Shown here in pieces: positions 27,002-38,475 of a stretch of 64,000 nt of DNA. The notes under the pieces are model-generated. The model ran no database searches and was not told where the DNA came from. It saw only the letters and a list, made by a program, of their open reading frames with translations. A program made the position numbers and the translations under genes. This DNA is from Poronia punctata. Lineage: Eukaryota > Ascomycota > Sordariomycetes > Xylariales > Xylariaceae. Every line of letters begins with the position of its first letter. Positions within the stretch are counted from its first letter, which is position 1. The stretch lies in assembly GCA_022579005.1 (NCBI GenBank), contig MU401508.1:124001-188000 (forward strand). Reading direction: 5' to 3'.

Positions 27002-28520
27002 GGGGGATATGAAACGAAGAAAAGTCTATTTAGAGGGGCTCTTTGACAGTTTAACAGGGGGGCTTCCTGTTCTTTCGCTTAATTAATTAATCGATCGAAA
27101 CGAACCCGTATCTGGGATTTCTCTATGTGGGCTTTGAGGTCCTAGTCCACCCACACCTACCCGGGGGGAATAATGGGAATAAAAAAATGGAAAAATAATA
27201 ATAAGTAAGGGGGTATATTGAAATGAAATGGAAATATACAACCAAGGTATTCATGTTGCCCAACACGGCACATGCCACCGTCGCCACGATGATTTCGCAA
27301 TAGGGACCTGGACTAGACTCAAGTATGTAGCGCGGGGTGCATTGTAGGGCGGCGCGTCATGGTGTATGATTTCGTAGTAAGTAAGTCTGTTTTCTTGATA
27401 TATGACCTATTAGTCCTGTAATATCTTAATCGCTTGACTGACTGTGACCATCCTTCCAGCTCGTTCCGGTAACAAGAAACGAGGAAGACAGCAGCTCATA
27501 TTACAAAGCAAGAGGAATATGAATCGTATCATACATACCTTATCATATCGTACCATTGACATACGAGTAAACATTGAAAAGGGGGGTGTGGAAAAACGAT
27601 AGAGCGATTGATAGAGGGAGAGGGAGGGAGAGAGAACGTACCCGCTTTCTAGAATCTGTCATACTCGCCCCTCTCCGTCCCTGGACATGTTCCGCTATCC
27701 CGCGTCGTCCCCGCCTTTTGCCGTCCGTACCCTTCCCTTCTTCAATCCTTCTCTCGCATAATCCTTTGCGAATCATCCGCTCCGGGGGTCTTTAAGATGA
27801 TAGCTGGGTGTAATATTGATAGGGGTCGACAGCGACGGGTGGGTCGTCGTCCCGTACATCATGTCATGTAATTTAGCTCGGCAGCGGAAAGGATTCTGCA
27901 GGACATAGGAAAAATGTCCAAAGCGCACATATACAGACATTCAAATAACGTATTCCTCGCATACAAACGGGGGGCGTTGAAGAAGAAGAAAGGGAAGGAA
28001 ACCCGGCCTTGACTTCATCTGTCGATGTTTATGTTTGGTTTTTGTCATTTGAAAAGACATGGAACGTCAGCGGCAGAGGACTCGGGACTTCGAGAGGTAG
28101 CGGAGCCGTCTTTTCTGCGCGAAGCTTCCTTACATAATAAGGTTATAGCATGGAATGATATGAAATGACAAGGTATGACAAAGCCTGGAAAGCTCGGAGT
28201 GGTCCGGGATTCATGGAAATCAAAGCATAATCGTTTTCTCTTTCTTCCTCTTTTTGCCGCGAACCTCATGTAACCTGGCATCGGGGAAGCGGCAAGGCAT
28301 CGAAAAACTGCTGAGACGTGCAAAGATATTTGGTACTATCTCTCATTCCTTGGTTCCTTGCTTTCCTGGTTCACTGGACTCCGTTCGGCAAGTCGGCGTT
28401 GGACTTTCGGTATACCAGTCGGCAGACTGTAGCAGTAAAAGATGTCATGATTTCATAGCATACCCAAAGAAGAATTGGTATCGTCTTCGCTTAACTTGAC
28501 GCCTTGCTGCGGTTTCACGT

Positions 28521-29343
28521 CTATCTAGTTTTGAGTTGACGCATTCGTGAGTGGTGGAGCAGGGACGAGCACGTCAAGCAACGCCACATACGCAATGACG
28601 TTATTACTCTTTCGTCTATCCTCGACCGTGACTGGTCAGTCGGCGGCAGGTTTCGTCTCTTGTTTGTCCACCTTCTCGAGGGTGGCGATAGTCGATATAG
28701 AGTTGATGGAGATGGCCCTGCAGGGAGCATGAGGCAGCCGTGGGCGCTGCAGAACATTCGCAACCAAAAGCTACGATATAGCATGTGCCCGTCGTGTGCC
28801 CAGACATTTCTGTACATAATATCGTGTACCTGCCTAACGAGTGCCGCCATACCGATGCATTCCAAGTGCCGTTCGCTACCATACACACTCCCAGACACAC
28901 TACCAGGAACGCCTCCAGGCACCACTGGAGCGGAAGACCGTATATCTGTAACGCCTGGTCAGCAGTCGTCATGTCCTTTGCCACCGTCGCGGGTTATGGC
29001 GTCGTCTCTAATGTGGGCTCCTGGTCCCAAGCGAAGTGACCAGATTCTTATCAGAGAACGTAGAGTCTCGCCTCGTCTTTATCCTCGTACTAGTGCTAGC
29101 CCTGCAACTTTGAGGCTTCGAGTTTCTGTCCTGGTAGCCTCCTCCGACGTACCCGAGTAGCACTGATCGGGTTGCGACACTAGGACTCGGCGCGATGTGA
29201 CGCTGCTCAAGGTACAGGGTCGCAAGCGAACGCACTCGGCGCGCTCTTTTTTTGGCCTGCCCTGTCAAGGCATATGCCGCTGTCGTGGATGCCCACTTGG
29301 TTCCCCTCAGCGTCTCATCGGTTCTGTTGATCGACATTTCCAT
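28521..29343. other. Unresolved patch of overlapping open frames
   Basis: Open frames of 166 codons (+, 28660-29160), 134 codons (-, 28521-28925), 122 codons (-, 28616-28984) and 111 codons (-, 29008-29343, ATG-initiated) overlap here. The patch is GC-richer than its surroundings. None shows a domain or motif I recognise, and none forms a clean exon-intron model. It could be a lineage-specific gene, a pseudogene or chance. Confidence 0.15.
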
Positions 29344-29662
29344 TCATGATAACCGGATCCCTGCGGAAAAGTGAGGGTTCCTCGTCACCAATCAGGGATT
29401 TTACGAGACTGCCCATGGCATTTGTAAGATTGCAGACTTTTTGCAAGCCCCTCCAAACCCGAAGAGTATACCGAACTTGACACGATATTGCACACCTCTA
29501 ATCTATACATCCAACAGCGTCTTCTAGAACGGACGGTGGGCGGAGTCTAAGGGGTTTTCTTGATATGCAGGGTCAGCGGGTACACGCGTGGTGGGATGCC
29601 ATGTGCCCCCACATCCCTCAGAAAATGTGCCCTGGGAAGGAAACTTTATCTCCTTTTATTTG

Positions 29663-29739
29663 GTGTGTATGTGCGTGCATTGTGTGTGGTTTGACGTGTG
29701 GGCTGGTGTGTGTGTGGTATGTGTGTGTATGAGTGTGCA
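29663..29739. repeat. GT-rich imperfect microsatellite
   Basis: Interrupted GT repeats on the plus strand, including several runs of GTGTGTGT. Confidence 0.8.
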
Positions 29740-30300
29740 CTTGGTGTCGCCTGTATACGGGATGTCGGGGCCTACGATCGACGCGCCACCATCTGCTCCG
29801 TACGAAAGTTCCCCGTGAGGTTACCCTCACCCTGTATCGTATCTTGGTTATCTGTCTAGGCTGGTATCCAGCCATTAAAGGTAACAGACCGGGGATGCGA
29901 AAGCGAACCGAGTGTTTCGGTTGGTTGAAACAGGGTGACAGCTCTGTCTGTTACTCGTAGTCTACTCGTAGCAGATAGTTATGGGGACTGCTTCGAGATG
30001 TGACGCCAAGACGACAGCCCCAGTTGTTTCCGGTATTGCTCATCAGGAGGCCCGCGACTGGGAGCACATAATTCCAATTACCAGAACCCACTATTTTGTC
30101 TTGTGCGGGTTCGAGGTGAACACGCAACCACAGAGAGACGGCAAAATATGGGGAAACGCAAACCCCCGACCCGCGGTAAAATAGGGGCAATCAAGGGCCA
30201 AGACTCGAGACCTAAAGCTGACCCAAGTGGTTTCCCCCCCAGCGAGGGTAACATTGTTAGCGCTGGCGAAGCGCTGCAACAGATGGCGAACGAGCCGGGG

Positions 30301-30326
30301 TGTAACATCACGTTACCGATGTTACA
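30301..30326. repeat. Perfect 9-bp inverted repeat
   Basis: TGTAACATC and GATGTTACA are separated by 8 nt. About 50 bases upstream lie another GTAACATT word and two AGCGCT palindromes, so the motif sits in a cluster of related short repeats. It may be a hairpin or a paired protein-binding site. Confidence 0.6.
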
Positions 30327-31208
30327 GATGTCGAATAACTAGGTTATAACGTCTTCGCGATATGGAATTGCGTATAAGGAACTGCGTATGCGCACCTATA
30401 CACGCATATGCACCCCTATAAGCACAAGCTGAGTAATTGTATACTTGAGCTGTGAATAGTAAGAAACAGGAGGATGACTGCCAAGCCGACAGTCATCGTC
30501 ACAATGAGACGTAAAATCAGGGAAAGCCGCGCTTTAATAGGAGCCTCTCATCATAGATTGCTGATGAACCGGTTGATTCCTCCATGCGGGTAGTTCCGGA
30601 AAGCGATGGCTTTTGGCGCATCCTGCTTCTGCGCGTCGGTTCACGGCAGGCTAGAAACAGGCCAGGAAAAAAGTTCATGACAGAAAACATAGATCGCGAT
30701 GCAAGCATATAGCAAGCTTGCTAGGAAACAAAGGGCACGGACCCAGATCGTTAGGTCCCAGTAAACCCGCCCCCGCGTACTCGTAGGTGAACAACCTTTC
30801 AAACCTCCTATCTGGGATATCCAGCATTGAGAGTCGACTGGTAGACCGAACTATCCTATGCGCCCTGCCGTGATACCTTGCGTGGGCTGCCTCGCTTCCG
30901 GCACCAGGTTTGCGCCTCTGCTTGGCAATCGATTCATAGTTGCACCTTCTATCAATGTTACAAGATCGAGGGGCGTTGAATAAACAGTAACCTGACACAA
31001 ACATAATGCATAATAGACAGATGCGAATGTGGGTGGCGTGGAGTGGTATGCAAACAGTTTCCTACGTACACCCCCCAGGGAAAAGGGCAATGGGGGTTCT
31101 TGTAGTGGATCAAAGAGGTTGCAGCTCATGCAGGTTCATGTAGGTGCACATACACGCCTCCCCATGTAGTCGAGGCACAAAACAACAGTAAGATATCTGA
31201 TCATATCT

Positions 31209-32066
31209 TCAAAGGACAACGAAGCCATCTTCGCTGTCCTCATCCCTGCTCGCTTGACCCTGGCTCACAAGCCCCAACTGTACCATCTTGTCAAAGACCA
31301 GATCAGCTATGGCAGTCATGCCTTCAGGTCTCGGATGATAGGCACCACCCTGATAGAATAGCTTCCAGGTGAATCCCGAGATCCATGGTTCTTTGCTGCC
31401 GATGGCGTGCGTCTCACTCGCGGCTGCAACATGCACGGTACTGCACCATGCCTCGCGGCCAATCACGGCCTTTTCCGTGGCCTCGAGGAGCCGCGCGGCG
31501 ACGGCCCGGTGATGCGCGATGCGATCGGCACCGAAAACGACGTCCTCGCCCGGCCGGGTGTCCGGGCCACATACGGCCTGATACTCGACGACGAGCACCT
31601 GGGCGTTGGGTGCCTTACGATGGATGGCGTCAAGCACGGTGGCGTACCGTTGCGCAAGGCCGTCAACATCCAATTGAAGCTGCTGAATCTTGGCCTGCTC
31701 CTCGGGGTCGGTGGTGTACAGGTACAGAAGTAGGCTTCCCGGCCAGCTCTGGCTCAGGGTATCTTGGAAGATACCGCCGATATACCCGATATCGTTGCCG
31801 CCGCCCAGCACGAGAACGAGATCGGTATCGGCCGGAAGATCATCGATCTGGGGCGGGAACCTCTTACCTCCGGCGTCTTGCGGAGTGTCGATGAGGTGCA
31901 GGAGGGTGGCGCCGCAAACGGCCAAGTCGGTCAAGGTACCGCCTACACGCTTTGTGACAAGGTGAGCATAATTGGCACCCGATCGGCCGGCACGCTTGTC
32001 CTCCATCGGCGGTATATTAGGTCCCGCCGCGAAAGAGGAGCCAAGGCTCGCTATGCGGAGAGGCAT
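31209..32066 (-). CDS. SGNH/GDSL-type hydrolase, intracellular
   Basis: Single-exon gene for 285 residues, without signal peptide or membrane segment. The fold signature is clear: block I LGSSFAAG (residues 8-15) stands where GDSxxxG is usual, so Ser11 would be the nucleophile. Block III is LVLVLGGGNDIGY with Asn91 for the oxyanion hole. Block V is HPRPEGM with His244. The usual catalytic Asp three residues before that His is Gly here (GGAYH), so the enzyme would need a dyad or another acid. Related fungal proteins are annotated as SGNH hydrolase-type esterases of unknown substrate. Esterase activity is inferred from fold only. It is divergent from the guanine deaminase gene across a 1.9-kb spacer. 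Confidence 0.88.
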   Translation of the reverse strand: MPLRIASLGSSFAAGPNIPPMEDKRAGRSGANYAHLVTKRVGGTLTDLAVCGATLLHLIDTPQDAGGKRFPPQIDDLPADTDLVLVLGGGNDIGYIGGIFQDTLSQSWPGSLLLYLYTTDPEEQAKIQQLQLDVDGLAQRYATVLDAIHRKAPNAQVLVVEYQAVCGPDTRPGEDVVFGADRIAHHRAVAARLLEATEKAVIGREAWCSTVHVAAASETHAIGSKEPWISGFTWKLFYQGGAYHPRPEGMTAIADLVFDKMVQLGLVSQGQASRDEDSEDGFVVL

Positions 32067-33958
32067 TTTCTTTTTTATACGCCGAGTTCTGTCCCGGACT
32101 ATAATAGTTTACCGGCGTGCACTAGAGTCAGTCGATGCACTTTTGTACCACAAGAGAATTCTCCGCGGCCTGACGCTGTGAAACCAATGTCGTAGCTAAT
32201 GTCTAGGCGTCACAGGTACCACTCCGGGACATCGGATCGCTTCGTGTACGCTTAAGGGGCCGCGAATCCCTACAGGCTACCACTATGTATGTAAGTAACC
32301 TCTGTTCAGGCTCTCAGGCTCGTTAGTCAACCTGGTTTAATCGGTCGGTCAATCGGTCGGTCAATCGGAGATGGAGAATAGGGAAGGAAAAGTGGCGTCC
32401 AAGAGAGGTGGATGTGGAGTACGTGGAGACCGTCGGAGAATCCCCTCGGTAAGTAATCTACTCGTACACGTAAATGACTTGGATAATTGGAGAATTAAAC
32501 CAATTGAGCGGTTTCACATCTAGAACACGTCGTCAAATATTTCCCTCTAGTCTTGTTTGACCTCTTGTTCTACTCTTGTCCTTCTAATAAAACAAGGCAA
32601 TTACCTATCAGAAGGTAGCTCTTTACCAATCAGTTATCCGTGTCGGGGTCGCCTGCCAAATGTGTGGTTACTGCAACCTATGTAGGCAAGAGGTAGTCAC
32701 TTTTGTACAGCCGACTGCAGGTAAGTAGGTATGTAGGTATAGGTAATGTGGCAAGTGCCGTGTCCATCCAACAAAGCCCTCGTCGTCATTATCGTCAGTT
32801 TTAGGCAGGAATAGAGAGAGTATAAAGGCTGTATTACAAAGTTCCAAGGTTGGATACGGCACGTTGGCTAGTACTGAAAATGCGTACCCATCACGTAGCT
32901 CACAGTATACAGACGACGCCTAACGTACAGTTTGCGCATCACAACTTATTTTCCCGAGGTTTCAATTACACAACATAGACTCACATTTGCATAGTGTACG
33001 TGTATCAAACAAATCTCCTTGCCCTTCCAAATGTTTGCATCCAATGGTTCTACCCAGCTACAGTATGCAGGTACGATCATGCTTCTTTTGTCAAACAATT
33101 GACGAAAAATAGGCGTCTATCGTCAATAGCTTGAAGATAGAGGAACCACTAAAAACACACGTGCAATCTACAAAATACCGCCGCAGATAAGCTATTACCT
33201 AATACATAACATTGCCGGGTAAGTATTCGGGCTACGCCGCTGACCGGCCGGCATAACGACACCTGAATGGGCGCGCTGTGGACCGCGACGAACCGAGCGG
33301 ATAGGTAAGTAGCTGTCACACTAGAAATGCCACGACTGGTTTTCTGTAAGCTGTTAAGAGCTGTAAAAAGATGGATCGTGCTCAGACTACATCATCAGCT
33401 GTGAGAACACTGGAAACTTGGGGGTTTTTCTTCCCTTTTCCCTTTTTTCTTCTCCTTGTGCATTCCGGCTTGATCCTCATCTGCAAAGTTCCAAGCCCAA
33501 AGCATTCTTTTCCGTTCAGGGCCTGTACTCCGGTCCTTTCCGGTGTCCCCTGAAGCTTCTCGCCGGTTTGCGAAAGACTGTCTAGCCTGTTCAGAAAGTG
33601 GTTGAATGATTGAATATAGTAGACTGTTTTGATAAAACCACTGGCGTTATCGAAGGGTTTCGCGGAGAGGAAGCAAAAAAAAAGACTCACCCAGCGTCAA
33701 ACAGCCATATATCTAACCTAGTAGTCTAGAGAAGACACTGAAGATAGACGGCAATTGCGGTGACGCACTTTCACTACTTAGCGGTCCACTTCACGATTAG
33801 AATCTTGGCACGGATACCAACATTGACAACGGCTTTCCGCATCCCCTCCCTTGGAATTTATACAGCACATTCAACGGTCTAATATCAAGGAGTAACACCC
33901 CAGCAGACAGCCAGTGGCGCATCGGACAGAAAACGACGCCACAAAAGCAGACTGTATT
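32067..33958. other. Divergent spacer between SGNH hydrolase and guanine deaminase
   Basis: It holds the promoters of both flanking genes and no supported gene of its own. A TTTATACA TATA-like element lies about 100 nt before the guanine deaminase ATG. A 102-codon minus-strand open frame at 33382-33690 has no recognisable content. A short tandem repeat is listed separately. Confidence 0.5.
32339..32368. repeat. 12-bp tandem repeat, 2.5 units
   Basis: AATCGGTCGGTC is repeated head to tail about 270 bases upstream of the SGNH hydrolase start, so it is within its likely promoter. Confidence 0.8.
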
Positions 33959-35463
33959 ATGGCCTACCCCAAGCAGGGCAGAAACCAAGTGTTCTTGGGG
34001 AACTTCGTTCATTCCTCAAGTCTTGGCCAATTGGAATATCTTCACAATGCGGCTGTGTGTGTAGATGCTACCGGCACCATCATCACCGTCGAGCGGGACT
34101 GCAACCAACAAAAGGCACTCGAAATATTGTGTTCTAAACTAGGATGGGGCCTTGACGATGTAGCTATCACTGTGGCCCGTGATGGACGACAATTCTTTTT
34201 CCCCGGTTTCGTCGGTGAGTGCCGTTGAACCCTGGCATTGATTGATCCTCCATATTCGCTACCCCTTAACTGACATGAACATCATTAGACACACACGTCC
34301 ATGCCCCACAGTATCCAAACGTAGGCATATTTGGCAAGTCGACCCTACTGGACTGGCTAAACAAGTATACGTTCCCTATGGAAGCCTCGCTCAAAGACCT
34401 CCCCAAGGCACGTAGGGTATATACACGCTGCGTTAGACGAATGCTAGCCAACGGCACCACGACGGCGGCGTACTTCGCAACCATCGATGTGGATGCCACC
34501 AATTTACTAGCCGATCTCTGCTACACCATGGGCCAGCGCGCCTTCATCGGACGTGTATGCATGGATCATCTGGGGCCAGACTATTATCTAGACGAGTCTC
34601 CCGACCATGTCATATCCGCTACCCGGGCCACAATCGACCACATTCGCAGCATAGACGGCAATTTCGAGCTCATCAGCCCGATCATCACCCCTAGATTCGC
34701 ACCAGCTTGCTCGGCCGAGACCATGAGACGTCTCGGCGATTTGCATAGGGAGACACAGCTTCCCATGCAGACGCACATCTCGGAGAACATTGACGAGATA
34801 GCCCTCGTCAAGGAGTTATTCCCCGATAGCAAGAGTTACGCCGACGTGTACGACACGTATGGCCTTCTAACCGACAAGATGATCCTAGCTCATGCCATCC
34901 ACCTCACGGCGGAAGAAGCCGACCTGATCGCGGCGCGGAAAGCCAAGGTCGCCCACTGTCCATGCAGCAACTCGTCCCTCACGAGCGGCGTCGCCCGCGT
35001 GCGCTGGCTGCTGGACAAGGGGATCGAAGTCGGACTAGGCACGGACATGAGCGGTGGATATAGCCCCAGCATTCTCGAAGCAGCCAGACAAGCAAAACTA
35101 GTATCGAACCATCTCATCGCTCCGGGTGGACAACTCGAGGGCGCGTCCCAGGAAGAGCGCGACAGGGCCCGGCTAAGCGTCGACGAGGTCCTATATCTAG
35201 CCACGAAAGGCGGCGCGCAAGTCGTGGGACTGGCCGACAAGATTGGTGCTTTCGAGGTAGGCATGCAATGGGATGCCCAACTCATCGATCTCGGCACCGT
35301 GCCCGAAGATGTCCCCGTCGACGACCCCGCGCTCGAGAGTAACGTCGATTTGTTCGGGTGGGAGACGTGGGAAGAACGCGTCGCGAAATGGGTCTTTAAT
35401 GGCGATGATAGGAATACGAAGAAAGTCTGGGTCCGGGGACAACTTGTTCATCAGCGCGCTTAA
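33959..35463 (+). CDS. GUD1: Guanine deaminase
   Basis: Zinc-dependent amidohydrolase converting guanine to xanthine and ammonia in purine salvage and catabolism; cytosolic. Exons 33959-34214 and 34289-35463 join in phase 1 across a 74-nt intron; the junction rebuilds the metal-binding strand GFVDTHVHAPQYPN. The product has 476 residues. Zinc and catalytic positions are visible: His88 and His90 (HVH), THISEN with His248, HAIHLT (His287/His290) and GLGTDMSGG with Asp338. HCPCSNSSL is the substrate-loop signature of guanine deaminases. The ATG chosen has A at -3; an in-frame GTG upstream (33914) is unlikely to be used. Purine-use genes are often under GATA-factor nitrogen control, but no site was proved here. 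Confidence 0.95.
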
Positions 35464-36096
35464 CTTCCTTTCACTCTATGTAGAAGAAGGCATGTTCATA
35501 TTATAGAGAACCGGGATATGATAGATAGAAAGAGAGAAAGACGAATTTCTTGAAGATTAAAGGAAAGATCTGTAACTACACAAGATACGACTAGTTAGAA
35601 GAGGGATTTGCATAGATAGATACTTGTCCTTTCTCATGATAAACAACAATACTACGAGTATATCAGTCCGGACTTCCTTCCCCTATACCCTCCGATACTC
35701 GGTCATTGTAGATCCAGGCACACCTTACATTCACCATGTCCCATTAAGTAGTGTACATTGCTGCGCGGTTGTTGCGTCGTATGGAGATCGGTCGGTGCCT
35801 CTAACCTTATCTATCCTGCTAGGCTAGGTTGGTTACAAACAGATACTCGTATGGAAGGGCAAGGATAGAACTTACTTTAACTAGCGGATGCAAATTACAG
35901 GCACATAGAAAAGACGTTGTTCAATATACCTAGGTAGGTTAGGTACCTAAGGGAGATGGCATTACAAGCACACGAGAAAAGACAGTTTATCATATTAATT
36001 GCATAAATTATTCGCTCAGTTGACTTAATTCACCTTAAGATCTATGCCTCATCTTCCCAGAGCCCGCTGAAAAAGAGTCTCTAGTGTCTCCCTAAT
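35464..36096. other. Convergent spacer between guanine deaminase and LPMO
   Basis: It should hold the two 3' untranslated regions. An ACCTAGGT copy (35928) sits in a longer TAGGTAGGTTAGGTACC stretch that is partly palindromic. No gene is seen. Confidence 0.6.
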
Positions 36097-37392
36097 CTAA
36101 TAACCCCATCGACGAGCACGGAAACTCTGTTTCTTGACACCATTATCACGAGCCCAAAGAGTCATCGTCTGTCCCTCGGCACACTTGGTACCAGCAGCCA
36201 TGGGCCCGACTTTGGTCCAGCTACCGCTAGCGCATTGTTGGTATGATGTGCCGCCGATGCAGTTGAACATGCCTTCGGATGAGCAGGGGCCGGTTAGACC
36301 GGATGAAGGTGTGCCGGAGGGAGCACCAGAGGGAGCTGCGCTTGAGCTGGGGATCTGCACAGTAGTGGTGTTGGCAGGCGCGGAAGATGAAACCGGGGCT
36401 GATGATGATGATACAACTGTGGATAGCGTAGTTGGGGTCGGGGTAGGGGCCACGGACGTCGCAGCTGCGGAGCTCGAGTGAGGGAAAAATACGCCGCCGG
36501 ACGAAGGACCAGCAGGTTCAGTAGAGGCAGCTGAAGTAGGTGTTTCGACCGGAGCGGATGAAGTGGGCGTCTCAGCCGGTGCAGATGATGATGACGAGGT
36601 AGCAGAACCAGAGTCAGAACCACCACCACCACCGCTAACCGGGACATCCTTTGCGCCCTTAGGCACGCAGTTCTCACCATTGATAGGCGCGAACTGGGCT
36701 GCAGGATTGGGCCTTATGGTGTTCTTGCCGGGGTTGGGGTACTTCGGGTCAGAGCTCAGCGTGGATTTGCAACCGTTGACAGTCTCCAGATTGGCGACCA
36801 TGAGCTCGGGGAAGTCACTATCGCGAGAGAAGAGTTCCATCGTCTCGTTGTTGTAAACTTGGCGCTTTGATGAGCTTCCGCCGGTGATGCTCACGGGGGC
36901 GCAGTTCATGTAGAACTCTTGTGTGCCGGACAGTTTGGAGATCCATGTCCAGGCGAATACGTAGTCGCCCGGCTTGATACCGTCGGGGATGGTGAATTCG
37001 TACTCGTCCGTTCCGCCGCCGCCGCCGCTCTTGGTTGGACAGCCACCCTCGATGGACAGGATCACCTGCCAAGAGGTGGAGATGGATGGTTGAGGGTCGC
37101 TGGTTAGAGCCAACTGACATGAGCCTCCTCCATGAACGGCCGAGCCGTCAAAGGTGATGGTCTGTGGCTTGCCGATCTCCATCTTGTTGTCGATGCCATC
37201 TTTGCTGTAGAATTTGGCCGGGTCGGAGCCGACCTGGCATGGATAGTTGTTGCCTGATAAAGGCGAGTTGGTTAGGACCTTGTTGGGACCGACTGAACCA
37301 AAGGGCACCGGGCTCTTCATGGTTATGTGGCCGTTGACCGTGGCGGCAAAAGCCATCAAGGCTGCTGCGACGGTCTGAGTTTGTGTATGCAT
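36097..37392 (-). CDS. Secreted AA11-like lytic polysaccharide monooxygenase with X278-like C-terminal module
   Basis: Single exon, 431 residues. A signal peptide (residues 1-21) ends so that mature residue 1 is His22 (NG|HITM), as the copper histidine brace needs. The second brace residue is His87 in VHGGGSCQ, and QEFYMNC supplies the axial Tyr161 and nearby Glu159. This HxGGSCQ and ExYMNC pairing resembles AA11, a chitin-active family, rather than AA9. A Ser/Thr/Pro-rich linker (about 265-365) leads to a Cys-rich end with GTSYQQCASGSW and PMAAGTKC, like the X278 module attached to many AA11 enzymes. Role: oxidative attack on chitin or a related wall polymer outside the cell, either own-wall remodelling or nutrition. 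The upstream in-frame TTG at 37455 was rejected because only the internal ATG gives a proper signal peptide. The gene is divergent from the PTPA gene. Confidence 0.88.
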   Translation of the reverse strand: MHTQTQTVAAALMAFAATVNGHITMKSPVPFGSVGPNKVLTNSPLSGNNYPCQVGSDPAKFYSKDGIDNKMEIGKPQTITFDGSAVHGGGSCQLALTSDPQPSISTSWQVILSIEGGCPTKSGGGGGTDEYEFTIPDGIKPGDYVFAWTWISKLSGTQEFYMNCAPVSITGGSSSKRQVYNNETMELFSRDSDFPELMVANLETVNGCKSTLSSDPKYPNPGKNTIRPNPAAQFAPINGENCVPKGAKDVPVSGGGGGSDSGSATSSSSSAPAETPTSSAPVETPTSAASTEPAGPSSGGVFFPHSSSAAATSVAPTPTPTTLSTVVSSSSAPVSSSAPANTTTVQIPSSSAAPSGAPSGTPSSGLTGPCSSEGMFNCIGGTSYQQCASGSWTKVGPMAAGTKCAEGQTMTLWARDNGVKKQSFRARRWGY

Positions 37393-37591
37393 AATGAAGG
37401 TTGTGTGATTAAAAAAAGTGAAATATGTAAAGAAAGTATGTCTCCGGGGTATCAAAGGAAGAAGGAGTACCAGACTCGTTCTGAAAAGTGTGTAAGGAGG
37501 AGACGTATTGGTGAGTAGAATAGATGAAGAAGAAGAAGGATGATGAAGAATGGGGAGAGGAAAAGAACGGCTTGGCAGGTCAAGACCTGGG

Positions 37592-37602
37592 TTTTTTATA
37601 TA
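37592..37602 (-). promoter_or_regulatory. TATA box of the LPMO gene
   Basis: TATATAAAAAA on the minus strand, about 200 nt before the LPMO ATG. The position suits a core promoter with a leader of about 150 nt. TATA boxes are typical of strongly regulated, secreted-enzyme genes. Confidence 0.6.
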
Positions 37603-37790
37603 GAATTATCGCCATAACAACTTCTATCAGGGGAAAAGGAACAAGAAGATTATTACTCTTTCAGTCATTCTTGAACAAAGGGTCCGTCACGGCACCTAGT
37701 GTCTGCCATTCTTCGTTGGTCATTGTCTTTTGCGACTAAATGCACTGGCACCAAACGACCTCTTTGTTTCGGAACTATAAGGAAGTTTTG

Positions 37791-37877
37791 ATTGGTTTGG
37801 TGTCAAAAAGGAGAGCACAAATGATTGGCTGTTAGGGATCCTCCCTCAAACAGGAAGTCGAATCTGAAGCTGATTGG
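37791..37877 (-). promoter_or_regulatory. Three CCAAT boxes upstream of the LPMO gene
   Basis: ATTGG occurs at 37791, 37824 and 37873 on the plus strand, giving three CCAAT boxes in the LPMO orientation, 400-485 nt before its ATG. CCAAT is the recognition core of the HAP/NF-Y complex, which supports expression of many fungal hydrolase genes. Binding is inferred. Confidence 0.4.
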
Positions 37878-38475
37878 ATGACACTAGTGGCGTTAACCAT
37901 CAACGGGTGGCTACCGTCTTCGCGGGCATACGGCGGGTACGTATCCAGCCAGAACAGTCAGATTCCAGCATTTACAAGGGTCCAACAAGGCACCCAAGGT
38001 TACTTACCTACTTAGGTTAGGTTAGTTCGGCCTAGACTGCTGGGTTCCCTACGGGCATTGAGGGGTTCCTAGCGGGGCAGACGACAGGTACTTACCCAAC
38101 GTAGGTACTTTACATACCAGCCGTTCATACCGACGATTTACGAGTACCTAACCTTAGTAGATTACTACCTAATACCTATCTGTTGGTGTGTATTATCTCG
38201 TGCTACCTATTACGGATACTTTTGAGCCTCAACCTTAAAACGAAAGTAGCTCCTACTCACCAACAAGTTAACCTACCAGATCTGTTGACGTCAACATTGC
38301 AAAATAATCTTCGCGTGGCCAGATAAAAGCATTCCCGCAGTTCGATTTCTTTGACTGGGACCCTGACAGTACTGCTATATGGTCACTTCAGCATTGTGGA
38401 TCTTTAACAAGCTCATCATTCCTCTCAAAGAGGTTACATTCTGCCATTCCTGAGACAGATAGACTGTCAAAGAAA

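Larger units (their letters stand above)
20747..31208. other. 10.5-kb spacer, no supported gene
   Basis: It begins with probable bZIP 3' untranslated sequence that is T/G-rich. It holds a CTAT microsatellite, two hairpins, a poly-A tract, a GT-rich tract, long pyrimidine-rich stretches around 25.3-26.9 kb that could be leader or promoter DNA of an unseen transcript, and two ACCTAGGT octamers (22160, 22424). Open frames overlap on both strands at 28.5-29.3 kb but show no known domain. No RNA gene was recognised. Confidence 0.5.
37393..38475. promoter_or_regulatory. Divergent promoter region of LPMO and PTPA genes
   Basis: This 1.1-kb spacer must serve both genes. The LPMO side carries a strong TATA box and three CCAAT boxes (listed separately). 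The PTPA side has no clear TATA box. A TAGGTTAGGTTAG stretch near 38014 resembles the spacer motif seen elsewhere. Confidence 0.55.

Noticed and set aside
36134..36481. Plus-strand frame opposite the LPMO linker
   Set aside because: Shadow of the Ser/Thr/Pro-rich linker on the other strand.
37393..37455. N-terminal extension of the LPMO
   Set aside because: The upstream start would be TTG and would bury the signal peptide; the ATG at 37392 gives a normal signal peptide and His at mature residue 1.
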